Below are positions 34,257 through 45,895 of a stretch of 64,000 nucleotides of DNA, in pieces. Both the position numbers and the translations under genes were made by a program. This stretch comes from Leguminivora glycinivorella (lineage: Eukaryota; Arthropoda; Insecta; Lepidoptera; Tortricidae), in assembly GCF_023078275.1 (NCBI RefSeq), contig NC_062975.1, positions 15,289,141 to 15,353,140 on the forward strand. The letters are read 5' to 3'. Below the pieces are notes generated by a model that made no database searches, had not been told where the DNA came from, and was given only the letters and a program-made list of their open reading frames with translations. The stretch's first letter is position 1, and each line of letters opens with the position of its first letter.

Positions 34257-34785
34257 CATCCCCACACAAGAGACGCTTGTCCTGAGGCGCGGAACGGACG
34301 TCGGACGTAATTTAAAAAACGTCTCCTCAGTACATTTTGTATAGGAAAGACGTAAGACGCGCCCCCAGGCGACGCGTCGCTTGATTGAGCGCAACAAGAG
34401 ACGTCTCTTGCGCGTCCTTCCTATACAAAATGAACTGAGGAGACGTTTTTTTAAATTACATTCAAGCTAGGAACATACTACGCGGACGTCCGCGGTCGCG
34501 CGACCACGACCGCGACCGATCAGTGTGCACGGTCTACGGGACGTGGCTTCGGCTGACCAAAATGTCCATGCAGCGAGCCAGATTTCGATCGGATGTCCGT
34601 GCGCTCAAGGCCATGTTCACGACCGATGACCGACAGTTTGCACGGTTAAGTGTATATTCATTGTCTAGATCCGCGTCCGCGGTCGCGCGACGGCGGACGT
34701 CCGCATAATTATGTTCTTAGCTTTAGGCGGCGTGGCGCGGACGTCCGTTCCGCAGCTCAGGACATGCGTCTCTTGAGTGGGGATG
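34257..34785. repeat. MITE family A, copy 3, interrupted
   Basis: The left arm starts catccccac and reads agagacgcttgtcctgaggc; the right arm ends ctcaggacatgcgtctcttg then gtggggatg. Both halves contain the 'tatacaaaatg' and 'gaggagacgttttt' core in opposite orientation, so the uninterrupted palindrome would be about 270 bp. A 258-bp palindrome (34465-34722) is lodged in the right arm. Confidence 0.8.
34465..34722. mobile_element. 258-bp palindromic MITE nested in MITE family A
   Basis: Ends agctaggaacata and tatgttcttagct are inverted with one mismatch; next to them gcggacgtccgcggtcgcgc pairs with gcgcgac-ggcggacgtccgc. Comparison with the uninterrupted arm at 25-40 (attacattca followed by ggcggcgtgg) shows the insertion point precisely. 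Flanks are tca (34462-34464) and tta (34723-34725), compatible with a 3-bp PIF/Harbinger-type target site carrying one change, but this is tentative. Confidence 0.8.
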
Positions 34786-35192
34786 GTCGCTAACGCAACG
34801 AACGGTTGCCACGCAGGTAGGTGATTCGTTTTTTTTTTTTTTTCAATACAATACCAATTGAATGTCAATACCTTGCCCGCATTCGGAAATAACCTTTCGA
34901 TTTCGATAGTTATTGTAGTGGACCCGACCCTTCAACAATGTGTGGGGTATATTAACCCTTTTTCACCCTATTTCCGACTCAGTCTCTTTAATAGTAACTT
35001 TAATGTCTTTTTCATGAATGGAAGACAAAGTTTATTGAGTGCGAAAATGTCTGTATAAATTGTATGTCATGCTATTAAACCAATTGTTTTGCTTGACGAA
35101 TAGAACTGTTTTAAAAGCGATAGGTATTCATTTATTTGAACCCTCAACTTTTCCAGTAAGTAAAAAACTTCCACTGAATAACAACTAACGTC
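34786..35192. other. Unassigned stretch
   Basis: A T-run at 34830-34843; otherwise nothing. Confidence 0.5.
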
Positions 35193-35256
35193 TAGAATGA
35201 GTTGCAGGCGTCCATAGGTTACGGTGACGGATTTCCATCAGGCGGACCGTATAAAA
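35193..35256 (-). mobile_element. SINE-like repeat fragment
   Basis: Minus-strand fragment matching the family at 11410-11560 and 51710-51885: gagttgcaggcgtccatagg, ttacggtgac, then catcaggcggaccgta on the plus strand. Confidence 0.65.
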
Positions 35257-35319
35257 TTTATCACAATCAAAAATAAAAACAGTAAAATAAGAATCCGTTC
35301 ATTGAAACAACCTGTGTAC

Positions 35320-35406
35320 AGTCAGCCAAAAATGCGGTTTACCACTTTTCGACTTTATGTGTTTAAAATAGAGTCGAAAAGTGGTAAACCACTTTCTTGG
35401 CTGACC
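35320..35406. repeat. 87-bp palindromic MITE with 4-bp flanking repeat
   Basis: agtcagccaaaaatgcggtt and taccacttttcgact pair with agtcgaaaagtggta and the ending ctttcttggctgacc. The tetranucleotide gtac flanks it at 35316-35319 and 35407-35410. Confidence 0.8.
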
Positions 35407-35410
35407 GTAC

Positions 35411-36501
35411 GAGTAGTTTTATACTTTCGTCAATTGACTTGTACTAAAAGATTGCCGGGCATTGTAATTCAGGATACGTCACAGTTGGGACTCAACACCG
35501 ATTGTTATATGCCTTATTCTCGAAACGTCTTATATCCTACAGATGCATTACATCTAATATATACTATATACATATTAATATAAAGTTGAGTTTTGTAGAT
35601 AATGACGTATGGTCAAATGAGCCTTATTTTTTAAACAGACTTATGTCTTCTAAAATAGACTACTAAAATAGATCTTAATACACTAAGTATTAGGTTGAGA
35701 TCTTTAGAACATTGTCGTTTAGGTTGACTGCAACTCAATTGTCATGAATTGGTCCCGTCCCTGGTTAACAGTTTTGGTTCCATATGTTACGATTGATTTT
35801 GAAAGTCTTACTTTCGATTAGATTATTTCAGGGATGACAAAATGTGGACATGAATAATATAATATAAGTATTTCTTTTAAATCATTGCTATTGGTGGGAA
35901 CGTATAATTGGCGGTTTATTACTAGGGTTATATTGTTATTCTGAATTGTAAATAATTCTCCAAATAATAAATAAATAAATAAACATTATATCTTATTAAA
36001 AAAAAGTCAAAAAGTACCTAACTAATGCTCAAAATGCTTCCGTTATAGATACCTAATAGACAATCAATTGAAACGTGATATAGCATAAAGAACTTTCATA
36101 AAAATCGTAATACCAACAAGATAAAAAAAATGCTCTATAAATGATGATGAGCTCACGCTGTGATGAATATGAATTGAAAAGTTTATAATTCGTTTGAAAC
36201 TCGACACCAAATTTCCCAGTTAGACATCAGTCAATAATGTCTATTTACTGAGAGCGGTTAGATTTCATTCGAGGTGGGGAAATCCAAAACCTCACTGTTA
36301 TAATTGTGGCTAGCTAACAGAATTATTTCACGCAGGATGAAATAGTACGATTTAGATAATTGAAGTACCTAATAGTAGGGATCATCATAATATTCGTAAT
36401 GCAATAATCGAGACAGAATATATTTAATCCCAGCAAGCGACCCGCCCTGCTTCGCACGGGTATTATACGTATAAACCTTGCTCTTGAATCACTTTATATC
36501 T
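35411..36501. other. Unassigned stretch
   Basis: Contains an aataaataaataaataaa run (35967-35984) after 'attctccaaat', a probable retroelement tail, and a 'gcgacccgccctgcttcgca' phrase at 36438-36457 resembling lepidopteran repeat ends. Neither is enough for a call. Confidence 0.4.
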
Positions 36502-36801
36502 TGATATAAAACTATGGAAACGGATTAAATCGCGTATAATGAATTTAAAATACATCCCGACGTTTCGAACTCTTTACAGCGTTCGTGGTCAACGGGTGAC
36601 TGAGGAAAAATTAAAATGTGCAAAAGCTACCCACTTACAAGAAATATTAACGAACCATGACCACAAATAATATAGATTTCTAAGGCAGGTTCACACACTA
36701 TTAATAAAGCCAGTTATACAATATTCAAAAAATTTTACCATTTTGCGATTTAATCCGTTTCCATAGTTTTATTTCATGAGTAACTATCGCGGTAACCGAA
36801 G
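36502..36801. repeat. MITE family B, copy 2 (longest)
   Basis: The left end ataaaactatggaaacggat then taaatcgcg is inverted at the right as cgatttaatccgtttccata. The interior carries catcccgacgtttcgaactc and gcgttcgtggtcaacgggtg, and the right side ends with gagtaactatcgcggtaacc, part of the outer arm. Confidence 0.8.
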
Positions 36802-38083
36802 TCACTTTATATCTCTTAAAGAAATTCGAAGCCAAAATAAATTTAATTTACACATTATTAAAATTACGAGTTAGGATTAGTTCTGAAGAGATTTAACACG
36901 ATTACCGACCATCCACTTTACCCTATTAAGCTTGAGTTATTGTATACATTATATTTATTTATATATTCTCGTAGCATTCGACCAGAAGCCGTTAACAAGA
37001 CGGATTGCGCTTAAACCAGTACATCCCTCATCTGTACGTCAAACCTAACGTCTGCATTGTTGATGAGGCTGTTTACAGTGACTGTGTGAGTGTGTGTACC
37101 AACACACAGTACGAGTAAATAAATACTGAACAGGTCTTATAGCGTTTTCGCACTAAGTACTTTCGATCCAAATCCATGAAAATAAGATCCATCATAGCCA
37201 TAGAACTATTTGTTTTGTACCTATCTACTTTAAGCACCATCCGATCTCCGTCATCCGATTTCTTTAATTTTTTTCCGTTATTCTTCGGATCTAGTGCATA
37301 AACTACTTTGTGATTGGAAGCTACTCATGCAGATCCTGCAGGATCCAGATTTAAATACGCCTCATATTTATGTAACTAAAAAAGCCATATCGGAATATCT
37401 ACCTACCATCATCTATGATTTGTCGTTTATCGACCTCACAACCATAAATACGAGACGTGTAGGTAGAACAGATTCGTAAGTAGACAGGCGATGGTCCCTA
37501 GCGATACATGCTATTACGTCGGAGGTCGTCCTCATTGGCTCAATTGACTCCGCTTGGGCCGCGATTCGTTCGTCGCTCCCGTAGAAAAGGGGTCAATTAG
37601 ATACAAATGTTGGTCTGAACGGTATGCGCTGTTTTATCATGAGTCTGGAGTTCTAAAACTGTTTGCAAACTGCAGTGGTAGCAGCGTTTATGACCGAAAT
37701 AAAGCTTTCCTACTGCTCACAGTTAGGTACATTACATATTTTACAGCAAAGGCTAAGAGCCACATTTCTCTCTCAAAATTACTAGTACTGAGGTTGAGGC
37801 TCCTCTAAACAGGCATTGAATTGGATCAAGCTATCTCATTTACACTGACAAATAGTGGCCCTGTAATATTGCTATTGCAGGTTCCAGGTCCCACTTTATT
37901 TATCCAGAAATAGGGTCTTCTATCGACTGGAAATAAGACAACAAATTCCATCGATAGATGGCAGCACCGTCTCTCTCGCTATATCGTAATCCTGCAAAAG
38001 GATTCATATAGGAGGTGCAAGCACAAATTGCTCGCCCTAAGGCGCCTTAGCTCAAAGGCGCCTATAGCCTACCGAGATGACAT
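36802..38083. other. Unassigned stretch
   Basis: Single-copy-looking DNA; a small palindrome ctaaggcgccttag at 38038-38051 is noted. Confidence 0.45.
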
Positions 38084-38225
38084 ACACTAGAGAAATTTTA
38101 GTTTAGCACGTCAGCCGCATTAGCTATAGTAGACCCGGGTTTGATTCCCGGCTTCACCACCAGTGGGCTTGATGATTTAAATTCCATCATCTTGATTTTT
38201 TTGTAACTATCGGTAAGATTATGCC
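38084..38225 (+). mobile_element. tRNA-derived SINE, family C, diverged copy
   Basis: Box B-like gggtttgattcccggc after 'tagcacgtcagccgc'; then ttcaccaccagtgggcttga. Related copies lie at 47810-47950 and 56181-56320 on the minus strand. Confidence 0.7.
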
Positions 38226-39884
38226 GAAGTTATTTTATATTTAGAAATTGCCACAATGAACGTATTCAGTTCTAAAAATCTTTTTGCCTCCACCTGCGCA
38301 AAAAACTCACCGAACCCAACAAAGCCGAGCTCATAAAACATTTTCTGACACAACATGTTACTTTTAATGTTCGCATTGTGGCCAAATCATTTGTCATCTC
38401 TTTCCTAGTTTGCCCTAAACCGGGCTTGACGTATGGGTCGGGCCGAAAGCGCGTCTTTGCCGCTCGAGAATTATTTCCGAGGGCCAAAAGTGGGGACTTT
38501 ACGCACCGTTTACTGTTCTTCAATTATGTGATTTCCTTTAAGTGGTCACTCCCTCGCCCTCGAATCTCGAGTTATTGAAAAGTTGCAGAGTTTTTCTGTT
38601 ATTATAGCGAGGTTAAGTGCATTGGGGCATCGATTGCTTTTCTGGGACGCGGCTGATTTAATAATTGGCTTATTTCAGAGTCGTGGCTAAAACTCCGGGT
38701 TGCTATTAAGTGTTTGGAAATAAATCTACGTTTAACTTTGACTGGCTTTTTAGCAGAGAATATAAAACAGGATATTTTGTAAGAATCAGTAAGGAATACT
38801 AGATCAGAATTGTATTAAGTATATAAATTGGACTTGTTTTGAGAGGGTTTGAACAATTTGAATATAATCGTAATGCAGACCGTTTCACAAAACATAAATA
38901 AATCAACAAAGTGGTTATACCTCTACTTTCAGATATAGAGGTATGTAGTTTCATTTCCAATTTATGCCCTTTGGTCTGAGTAGCAGACCTTCTTTGATAA
39001 AACTAATTTGTATAATAAAATAGTCGCTACGCCTTAAGAATATGTTGGCAACGTTCAATAAAACTTACAGAATTCAAATACTTATGCAAAATAAACAACT
39101 CCGTTCTCCCCAAAAATAATAAGTATTATATAAAGCTAAAAAAAAGCTTCGCATATTCCCAGCAAAGAGCAATCACTTCGTTCCACGTTAACGCACTCAT
39201 CATTCAATATTTGCTAAGGATACGCCACCGATCAGAATCCATGCAAAATACACGTGTAAGGCGGACCGAGTGTAGGCAATAATGTTGTACTAGGACCATT
39301 CGTAACGCTTACCGAGCTTCTACTTTCAGTGTACGAGTTTACCATTGATTGTAGGAAATCGCTAGGTTGTATATTAGACACCTTACCCTACCGTTTAGCA
39401 CAACTTGAAATCTCAACCGCGAGTCTATAGGAGTCGCGTTTCATTTGGATTCGCGCGCTATTCGTAAGCTATGCTAGACCGCCCGTTAACTACTTGTAAA
39501 TATGACCGTGCCCGGTGCACGAAGCAGGTTGACAAAAATTCGTATGAGCGCCGGTAAGAGCCAATACATATGGACTGAAAATTCGGGGCTTGGGGGCGCC
39601 ATTTTTACAGTTGGTATGTAGTGTGTCTTTGCCCTAACCGACGCAAACGCGTACGGCAAATTTTTCTTAAAAGATATGCGCTTGCGTCGTGCACTCGTCC
39701 CAGCTAGCAGTTCCTTACGATTATTATATTAACATTATATTAACTGAACAAGTGCTATTGTAATGCATTATTCATATTTCAACTAATTTTTCATGGTGGT
39801 CATCAAATGACCATGGATGTTTTAGTAATTACACACGTCAATAAGCCAATATTTAGTATATAAAGAGCAATAATAGTTATCCCT
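38226..39884. other. Unassigned stretch, about 1.7 kb
   Basis: Apparently single-copy, slightly GC-richer at 38380-38700. No coding motif or repeat partner; could hold conserved non-coding DNA. Confidence 0.4.
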
Positions 39885-40128
39885 GCCTGCTGAGCCGCGG
39901 TCCTGGGTTCGAATCCCGGTAAGGGCATTTATTTATGTGTATTTCATATTTGTTCCTGAGTCATGGATGTTTTCTATGTATATAAGTATGTATGTATTTA
40001 TCTATTTAAGTATGTATATCGTCGCTTAGCACCCATAGTACAAGCTTTGCTTAGTTTGGGGCTAAGTTGATCTGTGTAAGGTGTCCCCCAATATTTATTT
40101 TATTTATTTATTTTATTTTTATGTAGCA
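39885..40128 (+). mobile_element. tRNA-derived SINE, family D
   Basis: The head has gctgagccgcggtcctgggt and the box B ggttcgaatcccggta (39905-39920). The body has ttgttcctgagtcatggatg, tatatcgtcgcttagcaccc, agtacaagctttgcttagtt, gatctgtgtaaggtgtcccc and a tttattta-rich tail. The 5' head is shortened (box A not clear). A minus-strand relative lies at 48005-48352. Confidence 0.8.
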
Positions 40129-40750
40129 TAGAGCATGTGAGGCGAATTTTCGCTAGCGCTTCAGTGACAAGAATATTCTCAGATTACTCTTCAAAACACC
40201 ACATATATATTAAATACACTCTTCAAATATCTGACTACATTTTACACCCTACGCTATTATATTAAGGCTCAAAATATTCGCATTACATTGATGTTCGTAC
40301 AAATGTGTCATACATATAGTATATGTCACGTACGAACGTCGACTCAATGATGCGTGATCAATTGAACAATTGGTGTGTCTCCCCTCGCACAATATGGCTG
40401 TCACACGCTACCGATTAAGGGTATATTTTGACTTGTTATCGTATGTTTTATAGTGATGTCTGTGATGGAATGTCGTTACCTACTAATCAGTAAATGACAT
40501 TACATTTCAATAAAACAATACAATAGTTTCGTTATTTAAAATGTCGCATGATGGTAAGGAGTTATTTATTCATTTATATTATCCACACAAAGTCTCACGG
40601 CCATTTATGTTACTTACGAATTGCCATACATTGATGTGTCCCCCATCCGCAAAGGCGGCTGACTATTTTTGTATAGAATATTACAGACATGGCGTGTCCC
40701 GTCTTTATGCTCGAAGGATAATGTAGCCATAAAATAATTAAACTACATGA
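40129..40750. other. Unassigned stretch
   Basis: Nothing supported. Confidence 0.5.
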
Positions 40751-40894
40751 GACTCACCCCCTTATAAACGTTTACTAAAGTTAATGAGCCGCTTATTATA
40801 ATCGTTTGTCCCTTCCCAACATATTAGTACGATAGAAAAGGACAAACTATTTTTATCGGCTTGTAAACTTTTATGAATAAGAGGGTAAGTTTCA
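40751..40894. repeat. Palindromic MITE, about 144 bp
   Basis: gactcacccccttataaacg and gagccgcttat... cgtttgtccctt at the left pair with aaaggacaaac, tcggcttgtaaactttta and aagagggtaagtttca at the right. The arms are diverged but co-linear. Confidence 0.7.
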
Positions 40895-43800
40895 AAATAA
40901 AGCTTTATCTCAAAAACTACTACCGAGCAACTACTTTACCAATCGTCTGAGTGGTGGCTGTGAGTTGTAAAAAGGTACTAGTTAAATAGAATTGAAAACA
41001 ACTACGCTGTATTTACTCGTACTTATACAAAATTATGTTATTGCTTCTGAAGTATTCTTAAAGAATTGTAATTTTTCCACAAACAAAAACGACTCGCTTT
41101 AAATGATACTTCAGTTTAGTTTTTAGTAAAGAATTGTAAAATGATATGTTGTGTTATGGATACAAATAAAGTTATTTACCTACCTATCTATCTAGTATCT
41201 ATTAAGTAAAAGACTAAATGTGTAAATATAGCCGATCATAAAGATAATCTCCATGTTTGGGAAAATTGGTACTAAAACAGAAAAACTGCGTACTTTTAAA
41301 CAAGTGCAGCCATTTGAATGCATTTTAACTAACTTAAACAGAATAAATTCCTTTTGAACCAAGCCAGTGCTATATTTGAATAAAATCTACATTTGAGACG
41401 ACAAAACTGCTTACGACCATTTAACCTACAAAATACGTACGGCAAAATCCTCGAATAGATCCTTAAACCCGACCCAGACATATTGTACCATTTCAAAGGG
41501 GTATTATCGGTCTATAAGAGGATATAAAATTCAATGCTACACGCGGTTTTAACATCAAAGATAGTTACGGTCGAGATAATGAAAGGACGCGTTTTGGAAC
41601 GGAACCCTAAACAGAGCAATGGGCCGCGATATGAAGAATGTTTCACGGAACTTTCCCTCGTTACAGTCTACCCCACTAATGACACCAAACGGACCTTTTT
41701 GCGCGATACTGGGTCATTCGTCTTGTTGCCGTCGACGTGAGCGGACCTATCCGCCGCAAATTCAACATTAACCTGAGATAGATGGCCGTACAACCCAATG
41801 TATCAACATCTATGTATTGTTAGAATACCTTTGTTGTTAATTTTTTTTCGAATATCATAGTTTGCGTTCACGTACCTACTAATTAATTTCATAAAAAATA
41901 TTATGAAATTCGTCATGCATATTAAACGGGGATCATAAATTTTAAGCCGGCAAAATTGTAAATTGAGAACAACTTACGGAAGAAAACCCTGTCTATTAGC
42001 CATTTTGGTAATCTTAAAGGTAATATATTTGATCGGGACTGAACGCCCGCCCAAGCAAACAATACCCACTCAATTTTTAATGAAATTTTTGAGACTTTCC
42101 GACAAATTAGACACCGATTCCGTGGAGGAATTATTGGCCTTTCGATCACAGAGCTATTCGTGAGCTTTCCTTTACAATCAAAAATTTTAAATGAGTTTCC
42201 TCGATCCGACGCGTAATTTTTTCCCCTAATTCCATTTTAGGATGGCATTACTCTTAAATGAATATTCATTCGTCGTGGAATCGCTTAGAGATAATAGATT
42301 GAGGTTCACATTAAAGACGATGAATTATGGATCTTCGCTTTGTATGCGCGATAGCGATGGAATGCGGTGGGAAAATTGATTGATTGTGAGAACCGATGCT
42401 TAATGAGTACTTGCTACCTTTATTCTGATGACCAGTCACGAATTTCGCTGATTACCTGCAAAAAATAGAAACTTTTGTCAGAATACAACCCACTGTTAAT
42501 TATATTTACTTACTTCAAAATTGTTTACCAAAACTCTTTCCGTACTAAGGCGCATTAACTTTTCTCATCGTGTAAATTTAAATTTTTCGCTTGTTCAGTT
42601 GTAATATTTGTAAGTGTTCATGTTTTGAGAATTATTTGTATACCTATTTAATGTTTTCAAGCTTTAAAAAATATTAACAAAATCGCCCGCTCTAGCCGAA
42701 CAGGCTTACAAGTTTTATTAAAGAGTAAAAGAGTGTAAAACTGCATTTTGTTTTAAAACTCACTATGTATTAAGTAGGTACTTAGTAGAACGGCGAGACA
42801 AATTCCCGTAGGACGCAGAATGCTTATTAATCTAAAAAACTTGTATAAAGTTACAGTTTTCAATCGTGAACAACTTCACAATGCCGGCCCTAGGGAGTAA
42901 ACTACAAACTTTGGCCACTAGGTTTGGAAGTTAACATGTAAGAAGTTATTACGGGGTAAAGTGACCGGCACGCGACTCCCTAGTGACTTTCGACCCTAGT
43001 GTTCTATTTAAATTGTTTCTTTCGGTTGCTATAGCGTAAGTTCGTAAAGTTACTGAATAAAAGCCATTGTCCCAACTAACTTTTCGGCGATTTACATTTA
43101 GAGTCACTTAAGGCGAACAGTGTGCGCAACGACTGAGGAACTACGTTGAAATGGCCGCTCGAAATTAGACATTTAAATGGGTACTTCGCGTCGAATCGTT
43201 CCATTTTAAACGTGACACAGTATAATTTGCCCAATACCTTTGGAACTAAAAAAGCTGCAATATTAAGTAGTACGAGCAGTACCTAGACTCATACATTACT
43301 TTAAAAATTTAGTTGAATACTATAAAAAACCTTTTTTTTTAAACCTTAAACAGTAGCCCAATAAATTGGTCACAGGATCGTTACAATAAGGAATAATATT
43401 TACACGGTTATATGTTATATTCCAATAAAGTGTATCTTCCGATTTATTATAATTTCATTAATCGAGTATTGTATGTGATTCTAGTCTTCTTTCGGTAAGT
43501 TTTCAAGCTATGCGCTAAAAGTAAGAATAGCGCTCCCGTACATTTTTGGTAAACGAAGTCTCGCCTTAACAGCTAGTTTGAAATTTCCAAGGTATTTCAC
43601 ACTAGTTTCATACGAAAACAGCATCATATGTGTTGGAAACTAGGATATTCTTGGTGCTATATTCCTTTAAGAGCGCTTTCAAAAAATCTGCTTGCTCGAA
43701 TTTCGACGCCGGCGGCGCTGGCGTGCGCCTGTGTGCAGACGCACACTATAACCAGAAGCATAACGATTGTAGCCTGCGGTACAGACATAGCGTGCGATCC

Positions 43801-44088
43801 TCTTCGAACCAACCTTACGTGCGGCTAGAGCGAAAGGGATAGCATTCATGGTCGGTACCGCCACGCCGTCAGTAGCGTTGCGGACTAAGCATTATTGATA
43901 CTTGCGTAAAAACACCGCCATATAAATTACATATTTGCATACATGATTTCGTACATAAATACTTGACCTTTTAGTTTAATTATTAAAGTTATCACAGTTT
44001 TTTCTATTAAAACGTGTGTAGCCTTGGAAGAAATAATTTAAAAAACCTTTTATAATATAATAAATTGTGTATATAATATTGTCTTCTG
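40895..44088. other. Long unassigned stretch, about 3.2 kb
   Basis: Mostly AT-rich. A GC-richer patch at 43690-43880 was examined for a promoter or exon; no splice-consistent frame or motif could be defended. Confidence 0.4.
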
Positions 44089-44182
44089 TCACCGCGATAG
44101 TTACCTACTCATGAAATAAATTTATGGAATCAGATTATTTCGCGTATAATGAATATAATCCGTTTTCTTAGTTTTATTTCAT
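44089..44182. repeat. MITE family B, copy 3, internally deleted
   Basis: Outer arm caccgcgatagttacc then atgaaataaatttatgga, directly followed by ttcgcgtataatgaat and the right arm aatccgttttcttagtttta. About 200 bases present in copy 2 are missing. Confidence 0.7.
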
Positions 44183-44202
44183 TTTGCATATGATATATGT
44201 TT

Positions 44203-44415
44203 TCTAGGTTCTTTTCGGTGAAGGAAAACATCGTGAGGAAACCGGACTAATTCCAATAAGGTCTAGTTTACCCTTTGGGTTGAAAGGTCTGATGGCAGTC
44301 GCTTTCGTAAAAACTAGTGCCTACGCCAAATCTTGGGATTAGTTGTCAAAGCGGACCGCAGGCTCCCATGAGCCGTGGCAAATGCCGGGATAACGCAAGG
44401 AAGATGATGATGTTT
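44203..44415 (+). mobile_element. SINE body fragment
   Basis: Contains ttcggtgaaggaaaacatcg, gaggaaaccggactaattcc, tcgctttcgtaaaaactagt, tgcctacgccaaatcttggg, and a gcaaggaagatgatgatg tail. This is the best-preserved body of the SINE type at 10941; the tRNA head is absent. Confidence 0.8.
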
Positions 44416-44491
44416 TCTAGGTACATATATATAATGGAACTAAGATCGGTTTTCTTTAATTTTAAGTAGTTTTTTTTATATTTAAAATGTG

Positions 44492-45084
44492 TTTTTAGGG
44501 TTTCGTAGTCACCTAGGAACCCTTATAGTTTCGCCATGTCTGTCTGTCTGTCCCTCCGTCCGTCCGTCCGTCCGCGGATAATCTCAGTGACCGTTAGAAC
44601 TAGAGAGCTGAAATTTGGTACCAATATGTATATCAGTCACGCCGACAAAGTGCAAACATAAAAAGTGGAAACAATGTTTTATTAGGGTACCCACCCCCCT
44701 ACACGTAAAGTAGGGCGTGATTTTTTTTTTCATTTCAACCCTAACGTGTGATTTATTGCTGGATAGGTATTTAAAAATGAATTACTGAAATCGTTTTTTG
44801 ATAATATTAATATTTTCGGGAATAATCGCTCCTAAAAGAAAAAAAAGTGTCCCCCTTCCCCCTCTAACTTTTTAACAATATATTTAAAAAATATTTAAAA
44901 ATCACAAAAGTAGAACTTTATAAACTTTCTAGGAAAACTGTTTTGAACTTGATAGGTTCTGTAGTTTTGTAAAAATATGGAAAACTACGGAAGACCCGAG
45001 CGGCTATCTACCGGCTGAGAGCGTGTCGGGCCACGCTCAGTGCCTGCACTGAGCGTGGCCCGACACGCTCTCGGCCGGTTTTTA
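44492..45084 (+). repeat. GTCY-bearing interspersed repeat, copy 3
   Basis: Starts tttttagggtttcgtagt, then GTCT/GTCC units (44538-44574) and cggataatctcagtgacc; co-linear with 20991-21513 through gtaccaatatgtatatcag, attagggtaccc and gaacttgataggttctgtag. The end cgacacgctctcggccggtt is here duplicated in inverted form, giving a hairpin (45010-45079). Confidence 0.8.
45010..45079. repeat. 34-bp hairpin with 2-base loop
   Basis: The left arm 45010-45043 (accggctgagagcgtgtcgg continuing) and the right arm 45046-45079 are reverse complements with a single mismatch. It duplicates the terminal block of the surrounding repeat in opposite orientation. Confidence 0.95.
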
Positions 45085-45229
45085 AATATTATGTTGTTTT
45101 AATTGCATGGAGCACAGGACGGTCCACATCTATGTATTAGTTTTTTGTAAGGAAATACAACTCTACGCTACGCCTACTTGCTTTAGTTGACTGTTGACAC
45201 ACTGAGACAGTGGATGCGCCAGAGTATAA
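45085..45229. other. Spacer before the frame-preserving tandem repeat
   Basis: Includes 'gttgactgttgacacactg' just upstream. No start codon or promoter could be assigned. Confidence 0.4.
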
Positions 45230-45895
45230 AAGAGTGATTACCATCTCTTGTCAAAGATCTTGTTGAGACGAATCAAACAAGCCCAAACACAGAAGAGTTT
45301 CAAGACTTGGTTGTTGAATACTCTTGACTACCTTCCGGCTTCACCATCAGATCCTGGGTATCATCTCTTGTCAAAGATCTTGTTGAGACGAACCAAACGA
45401 GCCCAAACACGGAGTGGTTTCAAGACCTGGTTGATGAATTCTCTTGACTACCTTCCAGCTTCATCATCAGATCCTGGGTACCATCTCTTGTCAAAGATCT
45501 TGTTGAGACGAACCAAACGAGCCCAAACACGGAATGGTTTCAAGACCTGGTTGATGAATTCTGTTGACTACCTTCCGGCTTCATCATCAGATCCTGGGTA
45601 CCATCACCTCTTGTCAAAGATCTTGTTGAGGCAAATCAAACGAGCCCAAACACGAAATGGTTTTAAGACCTGGTTGATGAGAACTCATGACTACCTTCCG
45701 GCTTCATCATCAGATCCTGGGTACCATCACCTCTTGTCAAAGATCTTGTTGAGGCAAATCAAACAAGCCCAAACACGAAATGGTTTCAAGACCTGGTTGA
45801 TGAGAGCTCATGACTACCATCTGACTTCATCATCAGATCCTGAGTACCATCTATTGTCAAAGATTTTGTTGAGACGAGTCAGTAACCTAAAATGA
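45230..45895 (+). CDS. Open frame made of five 40/41-residue tandem repeats; unknown, possibly not a gene
   Basis: I do not recognise this sequence. The frame is open from 45230 (after a stop at 45227) to the stop at 45893-45895, 222 codons, with no ATG near its beginning. It consists of tandem units with the consensus SKILLRRTKRAQTRNGFKTW followed by LMNSLDYLPASSSDPGYHLL. The DNA anchor tcaaagatcttgttgag occurs at 45251, 45371, 45491, 45614, 45737 and 45857, so unit lengths are 120, 120, 123, 123 and 120, all multiples of three; the 123 units add one His codon (GYHHLL). Other frames meet a stop in nearly every unit. The peptide is basic (K/R-rich half) with a Ser/Pro/Asp half. No signal peptide or known domain. 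It could be an exon, or a young minisatellite open by chance. Confidence 0.35.
   Translation, partial: KSDYHLLSKILLRRIKQAQTQKSFKTWLLNTLDYLPASPSDPGYHLLSKILLRRTKRAQTRSGFKTWLMNSLDYLPASSSDPGYHLLSKILLRRTKRAQTRNGFKTWLMNSVDYLPASSSDPGYHHLLSKILLRQIKRAQTRNGFKTWLMRTHDYLPASSSDPGYHHLLSKILLRQIKQAQTRNGFKTWLMRAHDYHLTSSSDPEYHLLSKILLRRVSNLK
45242..45893 (+). repeat. Tandem repeat, period 120-123 bp, five units plus a partial
   Basis: Same stretch described as DNA: each unit reads catctcttgtcaaagatctt through tcatcatcagatcctgggta. Units 2 and 3 are nearly identical; units 4 and 5 share the extra cac trinucleotide and a gaggcaaatcaaac variant, so they look like a later duplication of one another. Confidence 0.95.

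Noticed and set aside
34523..34708. 61-codon open stretch
   Set aside because: It lies wholly inside the 258-bp nested palindrome.
43690..43880. Possible promoter or first exon in a GC-rich patch
   Set aside because: No TATA/initiator arrangement, start codon context or coding motif that could be defended.
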